Assembly (NCBI RefSeq): GCF_900129025.1
Contig: NZ_FQUM01000004.1
Location: 124,001-188,000, forward strand
From: Mariniphaga anaerophila
Lineage (GTDB): Bacteria; Bacteroidota; Bacteroidia; Bacteroidales; Prolixibacteraceae
DNA: 64,000 bases
Reading direction: 5' to 3'
In this document: piece after piece, positions 54,351 through 63,493 of the stretch
Position numbering within the stretch: the stretch's first letter is position 1
Layout: each line of letters begins with the position of its first letter
Translations under genes and position numbers: made by a program
The notes under the pieces: model-generated
Told to the model about the DNA's origin: nothing
Database searches by the model: none
The model's input: only the letters and a program-made list of their open reading frames with translations

Positions 54351-55331
54351 TCAGTTTTTGCTGTTATAATATGCCACGCACAAAGCAGCATAATCGCCAA
54401 TAGAATCCCCCAGCAATGCAGGCTTAATTTCGCATACATTGAAAGCGGAAGGGATTGCTTCTTTTCTCAGAATACGCTCAACATGTGGCTTGAACAACTC
54501 TTCATTTCGGGCATAAATACTTCCAATAACAATACACTGCGGGTTAATAATATCGATAAGAATTGCCAATCCGCGCCCTAAATACTCACCTGAAATACGA
54601 ATAATTTCCCGGGCGACGGTATCATTTTTATGAGCAGCCAAAGCCACATCTTTTGCAGTTAATTCGGTAGCCTTTTTAATATCAGGACAAAACTCCACCT
54701 TCTCCCCTTTTTCCAGCTTTGCTGTAACAACCGATGCAGCCAGCTGTGCAATTCCTCCCCCACTGCAAAAACCTTCAAACGAACCTGCTTTCCCGAAGCC
54801 AACCGGCCCACTTTCAGCAAGCCGAAGGTGACCAACCTCGCCACCAAGATCATTGGTTCCGGAGTAGAGCTTTCCATTCAAAATCAATCCTGCTCCCATG
54901 CCCGTGCCAAAAGTCAGAAAAATCATATTCTGAGTCCCTTTTCCCGCACCCATAAGCCACTCAGCCAGCGCACAAGCATTGGCATCGTTTTGAATAGCTA
55001 CCGGAACTCCGTATTTCTCAGTGAAATTTTCTACAATATGCACGTTATCCCAGCCGGGAAGATTGGGTGGAGAATAGATAACACCTTTTTGGGAATCGAG
55101 CGGACCTCCACAACTGATGCCGATACCGGCAAGCCTTTGCTGAGGAAACTCGCTGAACAGCTCGTTGATGTGCAGATCAAACTCTTCAAGAATTTCTTTG
55201 TAGCCCCGCTCTACGCGAGTTTCGAACTGAATGCGCCGGAAAACATTGAAATTTCCATCGCCAACAACTACCGCGCATTTGGTTCCGCCAATATCAATAC
55301 CTAAAAAATAGGCTTCTTCATCGTTCTTCAT
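54351..55331 (-). CDS. ROK-family sugar kinase with degenerate zinc motif
   Basis: A 326-residue ROK protein with no helix-turn-helix, so a kinase and not a NagC-type repressor. Motifs: GIDIGGTKCA (phosphate loop, residues 11-20), QNDANACALAEW with catalytic Asp116, TFGTGMGAGLI, and EVGHLRL (165-171). The zinc motif of ROK enzymes (Cys-x-Cys-Gly-x-x-Gly-Cys-x-Glu) is replaced by GPVGFGKAGSFEG (175-187), which lacks the three cysteines. Hexose specificities in the family include glucose, fructose, mannose, GlcNAc and ManNAc. Mannose or fructose fits its cluster best. A -7-like CAAAGCTA (TAGCTTTG on the minus strand) is at 55364-55371. Confidence 0.9.
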   Translation of the reverse strand: MKNDEEAYFLGIDIGGTKCAVVVGDGNFNVFRRIQFETRVERGYKEILEEFDLHINELFSEFPQQRLAGIGISCGGPLDSQKGVIYSPPNLPGWDNVHIVENFTEKYGVPVAIQNDANACALAEWLMGAGKGTQNMIFLTFGTGMGAGLILNGKLYSGTNDLGGEVGHLRLAESGPVGFGKAGSFEGFCSGGGIAQLAASVVTAKLEKGEKVEFCPDIKKATELTAKDVALAAHKNDTVAREIIRISGEYLGRGLAILIDIINPQCIVIGSIYARNEELFKPHVERILRKEAIPSAFNVCEIKPALLGDSIGDYAALCVAYYNSKN

Positions 55332-55376
55332 AGTTTCAGGATGACTTTGTTAAATCGGTTTAGCAAAGCTAACAAA

Positions 55377-56399
55377 TTATTTTTTACTTGAGCTTCTTTC
55401 TACAAAATTTGTTTTCAGCATTACTTGTTGAGGGTTCTTTTTGCCTTTTCGTTTATTCATTAAATCCATCAAAATTTTAACCGACCGGCTTCCAATTTCT
55501 TTCAACGGCTGGGCAATGGCAGTAACTGGAGGATTGCTGATTCGATAAGCATCCGGATCATCAAAACTAACAACGGCCAAATTGCCGGGCACTTGCAAAC
55601 CGAGAGAATGAATACACTCCAGCCCCATCACCCCTACTTTGCTGGTAGTAAACAAAACGGCATCCGCTTTTTCAGCTCCGCCAGCCAGTTCTGTAACAGC
55701 CAACAGCACATCATCTTTTTCGTGTGAAAACGGCAGTGTTTTAATCCGGCTTTCCGCCACCTCAATATTTGCATCTGCCAGCGCTTTTTTATACCCTTCG
55801 AGCCGCTGTGACATATTTACCAGTTTATCGTTAATGGTAACACATGCAATTTTTTTGTACCCCTCTTTTATCAGATGTTGGGTAGCATCGTACGCGGCCA
55901 GGAAATTATCAACTACGATATAATTGGAATCGATTTCCGGGAAAAACCTATCGACCAAAACATAAGGAATTTTGGCCTCTTCCAATTTCAGTATTTGCTC
56001 TTCGCTGCCCGTTGGAGGCGAAATAATAAAGCCGTCCACAAGTCCCTGCTGCAACACTTCTATTTGCTGTTTCGACTTTTCTGCTTTTTCATCGGAGCTA
56101 CAAAACATAACGCGATAGCCGTGTTTAGACGCTTCGTTTTCAATTTCGCGGCCAAGCTTACCAAAAAACGGGTTGGCAATATCAGCGATAATTAACCCGA
56201 TGGTATTTGTTTTTCCGGTTCGCAAACCTTTGGCAATCTGATTAGGCTGGTAATTCAATTCTTTTGCCTTTGCAATCACCTTCTTGCACACTTTCTCGCT
56301 GATTCGATGCTCCCGGCCTTTGCCATTCAGCACCAACGACACCAGTGTTTTCGAAACACCAAGTTCCACCGCAATATCATTCAATGAGGTTTTCTTCAT
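55377..56399 (-). CDS. LacI-family transcriptional regulator
   Basis: A 340-residue repressor. The N-terminal helix-turn-helix (SLNDIAVELGVSKTLVSLVLNGKG, residues 5-28) and hinge (NYQPNQIAKGLRTGKTNTIGLIIADI) are typical. The ligand-binding domain has ANPFFGKLGREIE and ends FVERSSSKK. It heads the minus-strand mannosidase cluster and most likely responds to a sugar or sugar phosphate arising from it. A TAATTTTG element (56423-56430, minus strand) lies upstream. A TTAGCAAAGCTAA palindrome just downstream, before the ROK gene (around 55360-55372), may be an operator but is not proven. Confidence 0.94.
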   Translation of the reverse strand: MKKTSLNDIAVELGVSKTLVSLVLNGKGREHRISEKVCKKVIAKAKELNYQPNQIAKGLRTGKTNTIGLIIADIANPFFGKLGREIENEASKHGYRVMFCSSDEKAEKSKQQIEVLQQGLVDGFIISPPTGSEEQILKLEEAKIPYVLVDRFFPEIDSNYIVVDNFLAAYDATQHLIKEGYKKIACVTINDKLVNMSQRLEGYKKALADANIEVAESRIKTLPFSHEKDDVLLAVTELAGGAEKADAVLFTTSKVGVMGLECIHSLGLQVPGNLAVVSFDDPDAYRISNPPVTAIAQPLKEIGSRSVKILMDLMNKRKGKKNPQQVMLKTNFVERSSSKK

Positions 56400-56422
56400 T
56401 CGGCTGTACTTTGTTTTTTTGT

Positions 56423-56453
56423 CAAAATTAACGACTTATTGCAAATAAATAAA
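56423..56453 (-). promoter_or_regulatory. Candidate promoter of the LacI-family regulator gene
   Basis: On the minus strand TAATTTTG (plus 56423-56430) matches the -7 element fully. TTTA (plus 56450-56453) is a 3-of-4 match to the -33 element, with a 19-nt spacer. The leader to the ATG at 56399 would be about 17 nt. Confidence 0.35.
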
Positions 56454-56465
56454 CTTTTCAATCCG

Positions 56466-57362
56466 TTACTCCTTTTTCAACCGCTCCTGCTCCCATCCAT
56501 GATCGACATATTCCCAGGAAATATCTTCATCGTTTATTTTTACATAAACAAAACCTTCTTTGGTATTGTGCCGCCTCCCTTTCCATCCGTTCCCGGCAAT
56601 GGAACCACCGGTGATGTAATGAAAACGATCGTTTACAAAACCATATTCTTTCCAGTGAATGTGCCCTTGTAAAAGCAATTTCAAATTTCGGTTTTTAAAC
56701 AATTCAAATACTGCCGCAGAATTTTCCACCGTACGGACACCTCCATTTACAAACTGCCAGGTTGAAATTAACGGGATATGCGACACCACAACTATCGGAG
56801 TTGACTGATCCACCATTTTCAAATCAGATTTCAGCCACTCCAGTTGTTCCTGATGAATGTATCCTTTGTACCGCTTGTTCTCGGTAGTTTCAAGCGAATT
56901 CAGCACAATAAAATGCCAGCCTTTGTGGTTAAAAGAATAGTAAGTGTCGCCAAAATGTCGTTCGAACATGCCGTATTTATAGTCCGGATGAGTTTCGTCT
57001 TCGGGGCTTTCTTCGTAAACAGCAAACAAATCGTGATTTCCCAAACAATTGTACACCGGCATTTCAAAACCGGTGCACATCTTTTTATTCAGCAAAAACA
57101 GGGAATCGCTACGCGACTGATTTCCCCGCAGGGCATCAAAAACCAAATCGCCTCCGGTAAGCACAAAATCAGGGTTCAACTGATTCACTTTGTCTATAGC
57201 CATTTGAAAACCTTCTGGAGCGTTCATATCAGGCCGGATATGAATATCGGTAAGAAAAGCGAATTCGAAGGAGTTTTCCATTTGTTCGAACTCCCCTTGC
57301 CCGACAACGGTCTCCCCAAAAAACAAAACCAACAACAATACTCCTAAAATCCTACAGGTCAT
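56466..57362 (-). CDS. Exported metallophosphoesterase
   Basis: A 298-residue exported calcineurin-like phosphoesterase, signal peptide near residues 1-20 (LLVLFFGETVVGQ). Metal-binding motifs: LTDIHIRP, LTGGDLVFD, CLGNHDLF, VVSHIPL and LQGHIHWKEYG. It lacks the N- and C-terminal beta-sandwich domains of the larger enzyme at 33970. It is the fourth phosphoesterase with exported location in the window. It is separated from the LacI gene by 66 bases and is divergent from the CPBP protease gene. Confidence 0.9.
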   Translation of the reverse strand: MTCRILGVLLLVLFFGETVVGQGEFEQMENSFEFAFLTDIHIRPDMNAPEGFQMAIDKVNQLNPDFVLTGGDLVFDALRGNQSRSDSLFLLNKKMCTGFEMPVYNCLGNHDLFAVYEESPEDETHPDYKYGMFERHFGDTYYSFNHKGWHFIVLNSLETTENKRYKGYIHQEQLEWLKSDLKMVDQSTPIVVVSHIPLISTWQFVNGGVRTVENSAAVFELFKNRNLKLLLQGHIHWKEYGFVNDRFHYITGGSIAGNGWKGRRHNTKEGFVYVKINDEDISWEYVDHGWEQERLKKE

Positions 57363-57750
57363 ATTTTAGTCCTTTTTAACGACGATTCTGTATTACGCTC
57401 CAAATTCTACCCTCAATAAGCCGCAAACTGCAGCACATCATATTTTATTTTTGAAAAAAGGGCACATTTGAAATTTTATTCAAGAAACCATTTAATACTG
57501 ATAAATTCCACTACTATGTTCGCCTGTTTTAATGTTATTTTGATTTGTTGATTTATTGCCCAAATTCAACCGGGTTTCGTGCAATAAAATTTACTATTAT
57601 CTCTTTTACAAGACAATTAATCAGAAATACAGGACAAGATTCTAACAGAAAATCATCGTTCAAAACCATATTTTTACAAACAGGAATAAACAGAAAAATT
57701 ATTTCGTGCTTCAAACAAAGTATCCGCTATAAAAAAAATACCGCAAACCG
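57363..57750. other. Divergent intergenic region, 388 bases, no gene seen
   Basis: AT-rich sequence between the metallophosphoesterase (minus) and CPBP (plus) genes. A TATTTTTG match to the -7 consensus lies at 57446-57453 (plus), but nearly 300 bases from the CPBP start and without a -33 element. Short frames in both strands look random. Confidence 0.6.
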
Positions 57751-58944
57751 ATGGAACATAAACAAAACAAATTAATCAGCCTGAAACATGAGCTAAAGGA
57801 GAGTGCCGCTTGGACACTGCTGCTAACTGTTTTTTTTATCTTCTCTAACTATGAAAAAGGTGTTGTAACAAACATGCTTACAGCTTTACCATTTTTTGTG
57901 GTTTTATATTTTCTGCTGTTTTCTATCGGTAGGGAAAAAGTTTCGGAAAAGATACAATCGTGGATAAATGCTGACATCAAAAAAATTGTGCTTTTTCCGG
58001 CATTCCTGATTGTGCTCTACTTTGCATATTGCTTTTTAAGCGGCGACAATCCGTTAAAAGGAGTTGTTTCAATGGTTCCTTTCCTGGTTTTCTTCCCGGT
58101 TTTGGTTTTCGCCTCCCGCCGGAAAAATGAAAAAAAACTGGACTGGCTCGATTTTGCAACTTATACGCTGTTTCTGCTCCCTGTTACACTAATAAACGCA
58201 AAACCTGCCGGGCACATGCCCGTCGCCGGAAACAGTTTCGACTCGGCTTACCGCATTGTAATTATGCTAACGGCAGTTTATGCTTTTATCCACGTGCGAG
58301 GATTGAAAGACGCCGGCATTTTTCCCGTATTCAAACTCAGGCATCTGTGGCTTGCAATTTGGGTTTGGGCCGTTTTCTACGTTTCCGTTTTTATCATCGG
58401 ATATTTTGCCGGATTCATTCAAATTAAAGGACACGACAGCTATTCTTTTGACCTTATCCAAAAAATCTGCCTCACTTTTATAAAAGCATATCTGCACACA
58501 GCCCTGTTCGAAGAGCTGTTCTTCCGCGGATTGTTGCAGAATATGCTTGAAAAACGAATTCGCCAGTCAAACGCCTGGTCTGCCTTTTGGAAATGGGGAC
58601 TCATTATTCTGCTTCCGCTATCTGTTTTAGCGGGTTATACAATTAAAGGAAACATGCAATGGTTTCCCGCGGCAGTCACCCTCGCAATGTTCCTGGCGGC
58701 CTGGTTCATCGAAAAATCAGGGAAAATCAACCCGGGAAATTATACCTCCCTGGCCATAACCGGAGTACTTTTCGGGCTGGTACACTACCATGCCGGTTCT
58801 ATTATTTATATTGGGTTTGCCAGCATTGCCGGCTGGGCGTATGGCTATACCTGGATAAAAACGAAAAATGTATTTTACGCTGCATTGGTACATGCACTGG
58901 TTGGAATTTCAGCACTGGTTTTCGGGCTGGAACTGCTTAAATAA
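57751..58944 (+). CDS. CPBP family intramembrane glutamic endopeptidase
   Basis: A 397-residue integral membrane protein with about eight to ten hydrophobic segments. CPBP (Abi) protease motifs are in order: FEELFFRG (Glu254, Glu255, Arg259), GLVHYHAG (His345, His347) and YAALVHALVG near the C-terminus. These residues form the catalytic site in the membrane. Roles in this family include prenyl-protein processing, bacteriocin self-immunity and protein quality control. It is 20 bases upstream of the divergent GH92 gene and seems co-transcribed, which is an unusual pairing; functional connection is unknown. Confidence 0.9.
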   Translation: MEHKQNKLISLKHELKESAAWTLLLTVFFIFSNYEKGVVTNMLTALPFFVVLYFLLFSIGREKVSEKIQSWINADIKKIVLFPAFLIVLYFAYCFLSGDNPLKGVVSMVPFLVFFPVLVFASRRKNEKKLDWLDFATYTLFLLPVTLINAKPAGHMPVAGNSFDSAYRIVIMLTAVYAFIHVRGLKDAGIFPVFKLRHLWLAIWVWAVFYVSVFIIGYFAGFIQIKGHDSYSFDLIQKICLTFIKAYLHTALFEELFFRGLLQNMLEKRIRQSNAWSAFWKWGLIILLPLSVLAGYTIKGNMQWFPAAVTLAMFLAAWFIEKSGKINPGNYTSLAITGVLFGLVHYHAGSIIYIGFASIAGWAYGYTWIKTKNVFYAALVHALVGISALVFGLELLK

Positions 58945-58964
58945 AATCTAAAAAGTTGAACAGA

Positions 58965-61190
58965 ATGAAAAATACTCTCTCTCTTTTAACCACTGCCATA
59001 ATTTTCCTGTTTTTCGGATGCAGCTCTGATAAACAGCAGGTTTCTATTGTTGATTATGTTGACCCGCACATTGGGACAGTCGGTCATTTGTTGCAGCCAA
59101 CACGCCCCAATGTACAACTGCCCAACCAGATGATCAGGATGCACCCAATCCGGACCGATTACCTGGATGACCAGATTGATTTTTTCCCGCTAACCATGTC
59201 GTCGCACCGGCATCCCCCGCTTTTCGGGATACTGCCCGGCACCGGAAATCCGGGTTCCGGAACATGGAACGCTCGCCAGACTTACGACCACGATCTGGAA
59301 ATTGTCAAGCCTTTTTTCTACTCGACATATTTAATCGACGAGGAAATCACAACAGAATTTGTTCCCGGAAACAAAACCGGAATGTTCAGGTTCTTTTTTC
59401 CTGCCGGTGAAGAAAAGCGTTTAAGAATTCATACAAACCACACAGGTAAATGGAATCTTCTTTCAAAAACAACCATTTCGGGCATTGAAGAATTTGAGGG
59501 AATGACAGCTTATGTTTTTGGGGAATTCAATTTCGATGCAAAAACAGAATTAACAGAAGAGGGACAAAAAGCAATTTTATGGGCTGAATTTCCGAACGAA
59601 AATCCTGAAGTCTTCTTCAAATACGGCATATCGTTTATAAGTATTGAACAGGCAAAACAAAACCTCGACAATGAAATTGCCGGTTGGGATTTTGAAAAAA
59701 TGGTGGAGAACGGAAAAAAAATATGGGAGGACGCGCTTTCAAAAATTCAGATAACAGGCGGAACTGAAGCACAAAAACGGACGTTCTACACATCGCTTTA
59801 CCGCACCTACGAACGGATGATTAACATTAACGAGGATGGAAAGTATTACAGCGCTTACGACCACAAAGTTCATGAATCGGATCGCGACTTTTATGTAGAT
59901 GACTGGGTCTGGGATTCTTATCTGACTCACCACCCGTTGCGTATGATTATCGACTCAAAAAAAGAAGCCGACATGCTCAGTTCCTACGTAAAAATGTACG
60001 AACAAAGTGGATGGATGCCGCAATTTCCGCTTCTCTTCAAAGATAATCCGGCCATGCACGGATTTCATTCCTCCATTGTTTTTTTGGATGCGTGGCGAAA
60101 AAGCATTCGAAATTTTGATGTTGACAAAGCGTACGAGGGAATGAGAAAAAATGCCACCGAAGCCACTATGTTGCCATGGAGAAATGGCCCGAAAACCATA
60201 CTCGATGACTTTTACCGGGAGCATGGTTTCTTCCCTGCGCTAAAACCCAGCGAAGCGGAAACAGTACCGGAAGTGCATAGTTTTGAAAAGCGACAAAGCG
60301 TGGCCATCACACTGGCGCATAGTTACGACGACTGGGCGCTGGGACAAATGGCCAAAGAACTTGGGAAGGAAATCGATTACAACTACTTCAACAAAGAAGC
60401 AGCCAACTACCGGAATTTGTATCAGCCGGAAACCAGGCTCATGATGCCCAAAGATGCTGACGGGAACTGGATTGAAATTGACCCAAAATTTGACGGAGGC
60501 TCCGGTGGCCGCGATTACTACGACGAAAACAACGGATACACCTACCAGTGGAATGTTCAGCACGACATTCACGGACTGATTGACCTCATGGGAGGCCGCA
60601 AAGCGTTTTCACAAACTCTCGACCAGCTTTTCCGGGAAAACCTTGGGCGGACAAAGTACCAGTTCTGGGCAAAATTTCCCGATGCCACCGGCCTTGTCGG
60701 GCAGTATTCAATGGGCAACGAACCCAGTTTTCATATTCCCTACTTGTACAATTTTGCCGGAGAGCCGTGGAAAACTCAAAAGCGAATCAGATTTTTGCTG
60801 GATGTGTGGTTCAAAGACAACATTTTTGGCATTCCGGGCGATGAAGACGGCGGAGCCATGACTGCATTTGTGGTTTTCTCGGCAATGGGTTTTTACCCGG
60901 CAACTCCGGGCATTCCGGTTTATACGCTTGGCAGTCCTCAGTTTGAAGAAATAAAAATTAACCTCGAAAACGGAAATGTTTTCACACTCAAAGCATACAA
61001 CTGCTCCGAAAGAAACAAATACATTCAATCGGCAAAACTGAACGGCAAACCTCTAAAACGAACCTGGTTTACCCACGAAGATTTAATGAACGGAGCAACC
61101 ATTGAACTGGAAATGGGCTCTAAACCAAACAAAAACTGGGGCACGGAAATATCCGCTGCTCCGCCATCTAAACTTGAAATAACCAACTAA
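58965..61190 (+). CDS. Divergent GH92-family protein
   Basis: A 741-residue lipoprotein from ATG 58965 (Cys19 in LFFGC); the frame extends to TTG 58956, which is not needed. It begins like GH92 (DYVDPHIGTVGH) but replaces the usual Gly-rich PGA segment and SHTHLSG motif by QPTRPNVQLPNQMIRMHP and SSHRHPPLFG. Near the C-terminus the canonical CGNEDMGQMSAWY appears as PGDEDGGAMTAFV, keeping the acidic pair while losing others. Overall fold signatures are intact (AMGFYPATPG, YTLGSPQF, NKYIQSAKLNG). It is probably active, with altered specificity relative to the GH92 at 48712. It is 2 bases from the start of the propeller-plus-toroid gene, indicating tight coupling. Confidence 0.88.
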   Translation: MKNTLSLLTTAIIFLFFGCSSDKQQVSIVDYVDPHIGTVGHLLQPTRPNVQLPNQMIRMHPIRTDYLDDQIDFFPLTMSSHRHPPLFGILPGTGNPGSGTWNARQTYDHDLEIVKPFFYSTYLIDEEITTEFVPGNKTGMFRFFFPAGEEKRLRIHTNHTGKWNLLSKTTISGIEEFEGMTAYVFGEFNFDAKTELTEEGQKAILWAEFPNENPEVFFKYGISFISIEQAKQNLDNEIAGWDFEKMVENGKKIWEDALSKIQITGGTEAQKRTFYTSLYRTYERMININEDGKYYSAYDHKVHESDRDFYVDDWVWDSYLTHHPLRMIIDSKKEADMLSSYVKMYEQSGWMPQFPLLFKDNPAMHGFHSSIVFLDAWRKSIRNFDVDKAYEGMRKNATEATMLPWRNGPKTILDDFYREHGFFPALKPSEAETVPEVHSFEKRQSVAITLAHSYDDWALGQMAKELGKEIDYNYFNKEAANYRNLYQPETRLMMPKDADGNWIEIDPKFDGGSGGRDYYDENNGYTYQWNVQHDIHGLIDLMGGRKAFSQTLDQLFRENLGRTKYQFWAKFPDATGLVGQYSMGNEPSFHIPYLYNFAGEPWKTQKRIRFLLDVWFKDNIFGIPGDEDGGAMTAFVVFSAMGFYPATPGIPVYTLGSPQFEEIKINLENGNVFTLKAYNCSERNKYIQSAKLNGKPLKRTWFTHEDLMNGATIELEMGSKPNKNWGTEISAAPPSKLEITN

Positions 61191-61192
61191 AG

Positions 61193-63334
61193 ATGAAACA
61201 AGTAAAGTTTTTTCTATTTATCGGGCTAATTCTTCCTTTTACAATTTTAGGACAGCCGATTGAAAATCAAACAATAAAGCAGGATGTTGCCATTCGCCAC
61301 ACCAAACGGGAGGGATTTACTGACGAAAAAGTAAAGGCCATATTTCTGGAAAACAACATGCCGGTTGCCATTATTGAAAATTCGGTCTACAAGTGGGACG
61401 GAAAAAACTGGCTTCCGGCTCCGGTTCAACATCGCAAAAGAAACACATTGTTTTCCGGATTGCCCGAAAAAGTGGGTGCCGTTTTGTGTTCTATCACTTA
61501 CAACGGAAAAAATTTTGCCGGGACTGAAAATGGTTTGTATTGTTCTGAATCCGGAAAAAATAAATGGGAAACGGTTCTGCCGGGCGACGATAAATACCGA
61601 TGGGCACCATCCGATGTAAGTGTTTTAACAGAAGATAGTGAAGGCCGGCTTTGGTTTGGCGCAGAGCAGGGAGTGGGCTGCCTTCAAAAAAACACATGGA
61701 AACTATACGCGGGCGACGAAGGATTGCCGTACAATCGTTTTACCTGTGCTGCCGCCGGTCCCGACGGGATTGTTTGGTTTGGCACAGAAAAAGGTGCTAT
61801 ACGTTTCAAAAACGGCCAGTTTCATTATCGGTTTAGCCTCCGCTGGCTCCCCGATGATTTTGTGAACGACGTGGTTGTTCAAAAAAACGGAACCGCATGG
61901 TTTGCCACAAACAAAGGCGTTGGGCAAATTGCACCCCGCTCCATGACATTTGAGCAGAAAGCGCATTATTTCACCCGGCAAACAGAAACCCGCCACCAGC
62001 GAATGGGTTTTATTGCGCCAAACGAACTGGAAGTTCCTTACGACACGGCGTCGTTTAAGCACGGCATTTCTGACAACGACGGGAAATATACTTCCATGTA
62101 CGGCTCGGCACAGGCTTTCAGGTATGCAGTAACCGGCAGCCAGGAAGCAAAAAAGCTGGCCAGAAGAAGTTTCGAAGCATGCAAATGGCTGGTGGATATT
62201 ACCCACGAACCGAGATTTCCGGCACGGGTAATTGTACCTCACGACTGGCCGGAGCCGCTGGCTGACCCCGAATACAGCCATCAGATGAACATCAGAACCC
62301 AGCAGAACGATCCGTTTTGGAAAGACATTAATCCCCGGTTTGTAAAAAGCAAAGACGGCAAATACCTTTGGAAATGCGACACCAGTTCCGACGAACTGGC
62401 CGGGCACTATTTCTTTTATGGAATTTATTACGACCTGGTTGCTGAAACAGAGGAAGAAAAAGCTCCGGTACGCGAGGTTGTTGCCGACATAACCGACCAC
62501 CTCATCCGCAACGGTTTTTTCCTGCGCGACCACGACGGAAAAGCCACCCGCTGGGGAAATTTTTCTCCTGAATTTTGCAATTCCATCTGGGGCTGGGATC
62601 AACGCGGACTAAATTCAATGATGATGCTTTCGTTTTTAAATGTTGCCAAACACGTAACCGGCAATGCGAAGTACGACAAAGTAGCTCAAATGCTGCGGAA
62701 CGAACACAACTACCACATCAACGCCATGCACGGGAAAGAATTTTTTCCGCCGGACAATGTAGTTCCTTGGGACAATAACCTTTGCCTGATGAGCATGCTG
62801 GGACTGATGAACTACGAAACTGATCCGGAACTGTTAATCATGTACCGCATGTCGCTCGAAAATTCGTGGCTGCACATCAGCAAGCAAAAAAACGCTTTTT
62901 GGGACGCACTCTACTCTGCTATGGCCCAAAAGTTTGCGCAACAGGTTGCAGAAGGATATTTCAATAACGAAAATGTTTTTCCGGAAGCCGGAAGTTTTAC
63001 CAACAAAGCCGTTTCGACACTGGCGGAATACCCCGACCTTGGAAACCACATTAAGGAGATGTTGCAACAAATTCCTCTCGATTTAATTGGTTACGAAATG
63101 GACAACACGCACCGATTGGACGTGGTGCAAGACCCGGCTCCCGGACAAGATCCAACCGTTGGCTGGCGGAAAGACGGGTTTGCGCTTCCGGTTGATGAGC
63201 GTGGTCATGTAAGGCAGGATCGCGATGGATTTGCACTTCATTTCAAGGAAGTTGGCGGCGTAAATGCAGAGCAGGAAGGAACTTTCTTTTTGCTGCCGTA
63301 TTACATGGCACGATACTATAAGTTGATAAAATAA
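61193..63334 (+). CDS. Exported propeller plus alpha/alpha-toroid protein of unknown function (copy B)
   Basis: Paralog of the product at 31736-33952. The 713-residue protein has a signal peptide (ending LPFTILGQP). Residues 40-250 are propeller repeats of the two-component-regulator type: LWFGAEQGVG near 153, VWFGTEKGA near 194, AWFATNKGVG near 235. Residues 255-700 are helical. Strings shared with copy A: RWLPDD, SDNDG (293-297), FRYAVTGS, CDTSSDELAGH (395-405), DHDGKATRWGNFSPEF (446-461), RGLNSM and FLLPYYMARYY. It follows the divergent GH92 gene by 2 bases. Conserved Asp, Glu and His make an enzyme likely; a glycoside hydrolase or polysaccharide lyase acting with GH92 is inference. Confidence 0.8.
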   Translation: MKQVKFFLFIGLILPFTILGQPIENQTIKQDVAIRHTKREGFTDEKVKAIFLENNMPVAIIENSVYKWDGKNWLPAPVQHRKRNTLFSGLPEKVGAVLCSITYNGKNFAGTENGLYCSESGKNKWETVLPGDDKYRWAPSDVSVLTEDSEGRLWFGAEQGVGCLQKNTWKLYAGDEGLPYNRFTCAAAGPDGIVWFGTEKGAIRFKNGQFHYRFSLRWLPDDFVNDVVVQKNGTAWFATNKGVGQIAPRSMTFEQKAHYFTRQTETRHQRMGFIAPNELEVPYDTASFKHGISDNDGKYTSMYGSAQAFRYAVTGSQEAKKLARRSFEACKWLVDITHEPRFPARVIVPHDWPEPLADPEYSHQMNIRTQQNDPFWKDINPRFVKSKDGKYLWKCDTSSDELAGHYFFYGIYYDLVAETEEEKAPVREVVADITDHLIRNGFFLRDHDGKATRWGNFSPEFCNSIWGWDQRGLNSMMMLSFLNVAKHVTGNAKYDKVAQMLRNEHNYHINAMHGKEFFPPDNVVPWDNNLCLMSMLGLMNYETDPELLIMYRMSLENSWLHISKQKNAFWDALYSAMAQKFAQQVAEGYFNNENVFPEAGSFTNKAVSTLAEYPDLGNHIKEMLQQIPLDLIGYEMDNTHRLDVVQDPAPGQDPTVGWRKDGFALPVDERGHVRQDRDGFALHFKEVGGVNAEQEGTFFLLPYYMARYYKLIK

Positions 63335-63400
63335 TCAATCATTCGGATACGAACTGCCGACGACAAATGCAAAAAAACGGGAAATCGCCGACAGAAATTC

Positions 63401-63424
63401 AGCAGCTCAAAAGGCTGCTTTTTT
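63401..63424 (+). terminator. Intrinsic terminator after the propeller-plus-toroid gene
   Basis: AGCAGC (63401-63406) and GCTGCT (63414-63419) with a 7-nt loop, running into TTTTTT, 67 bases after the stop at 63334. It closes the CPBP-GH92-propeller operon. Confidence 0.8.
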
Positions 63425-63434
63425 CTTTTCAGCC

Positions 63435-63464
63435 AAAAAAATCCCGGAAAAACTTTTCCCGGGA
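63435..63464 (-). terminator. Intrinsic terminator of the substrate-binding protein gene
   Basis: On the minus strand TCCCGG pairs with CCGGGA around a short A/T-rich loop with one bulged base, followed by a T tract (plus A tract 63435-63441). It ends the gene at 63494 and lies back to back with the plus-strand terminator. Confidence 0.75.
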
Positions 63465-63493
63465 AACTAATAATCAAAAAATCTTTGGAGTGA

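Noticed and set aside
61703-62602. Minus-strand open frame of 299 codons inside the propeller-plus-toroid gene
   Set aside because: Fully covered by the plus-strand gene, which has a signal peptide, conserved motifs and a paralog.
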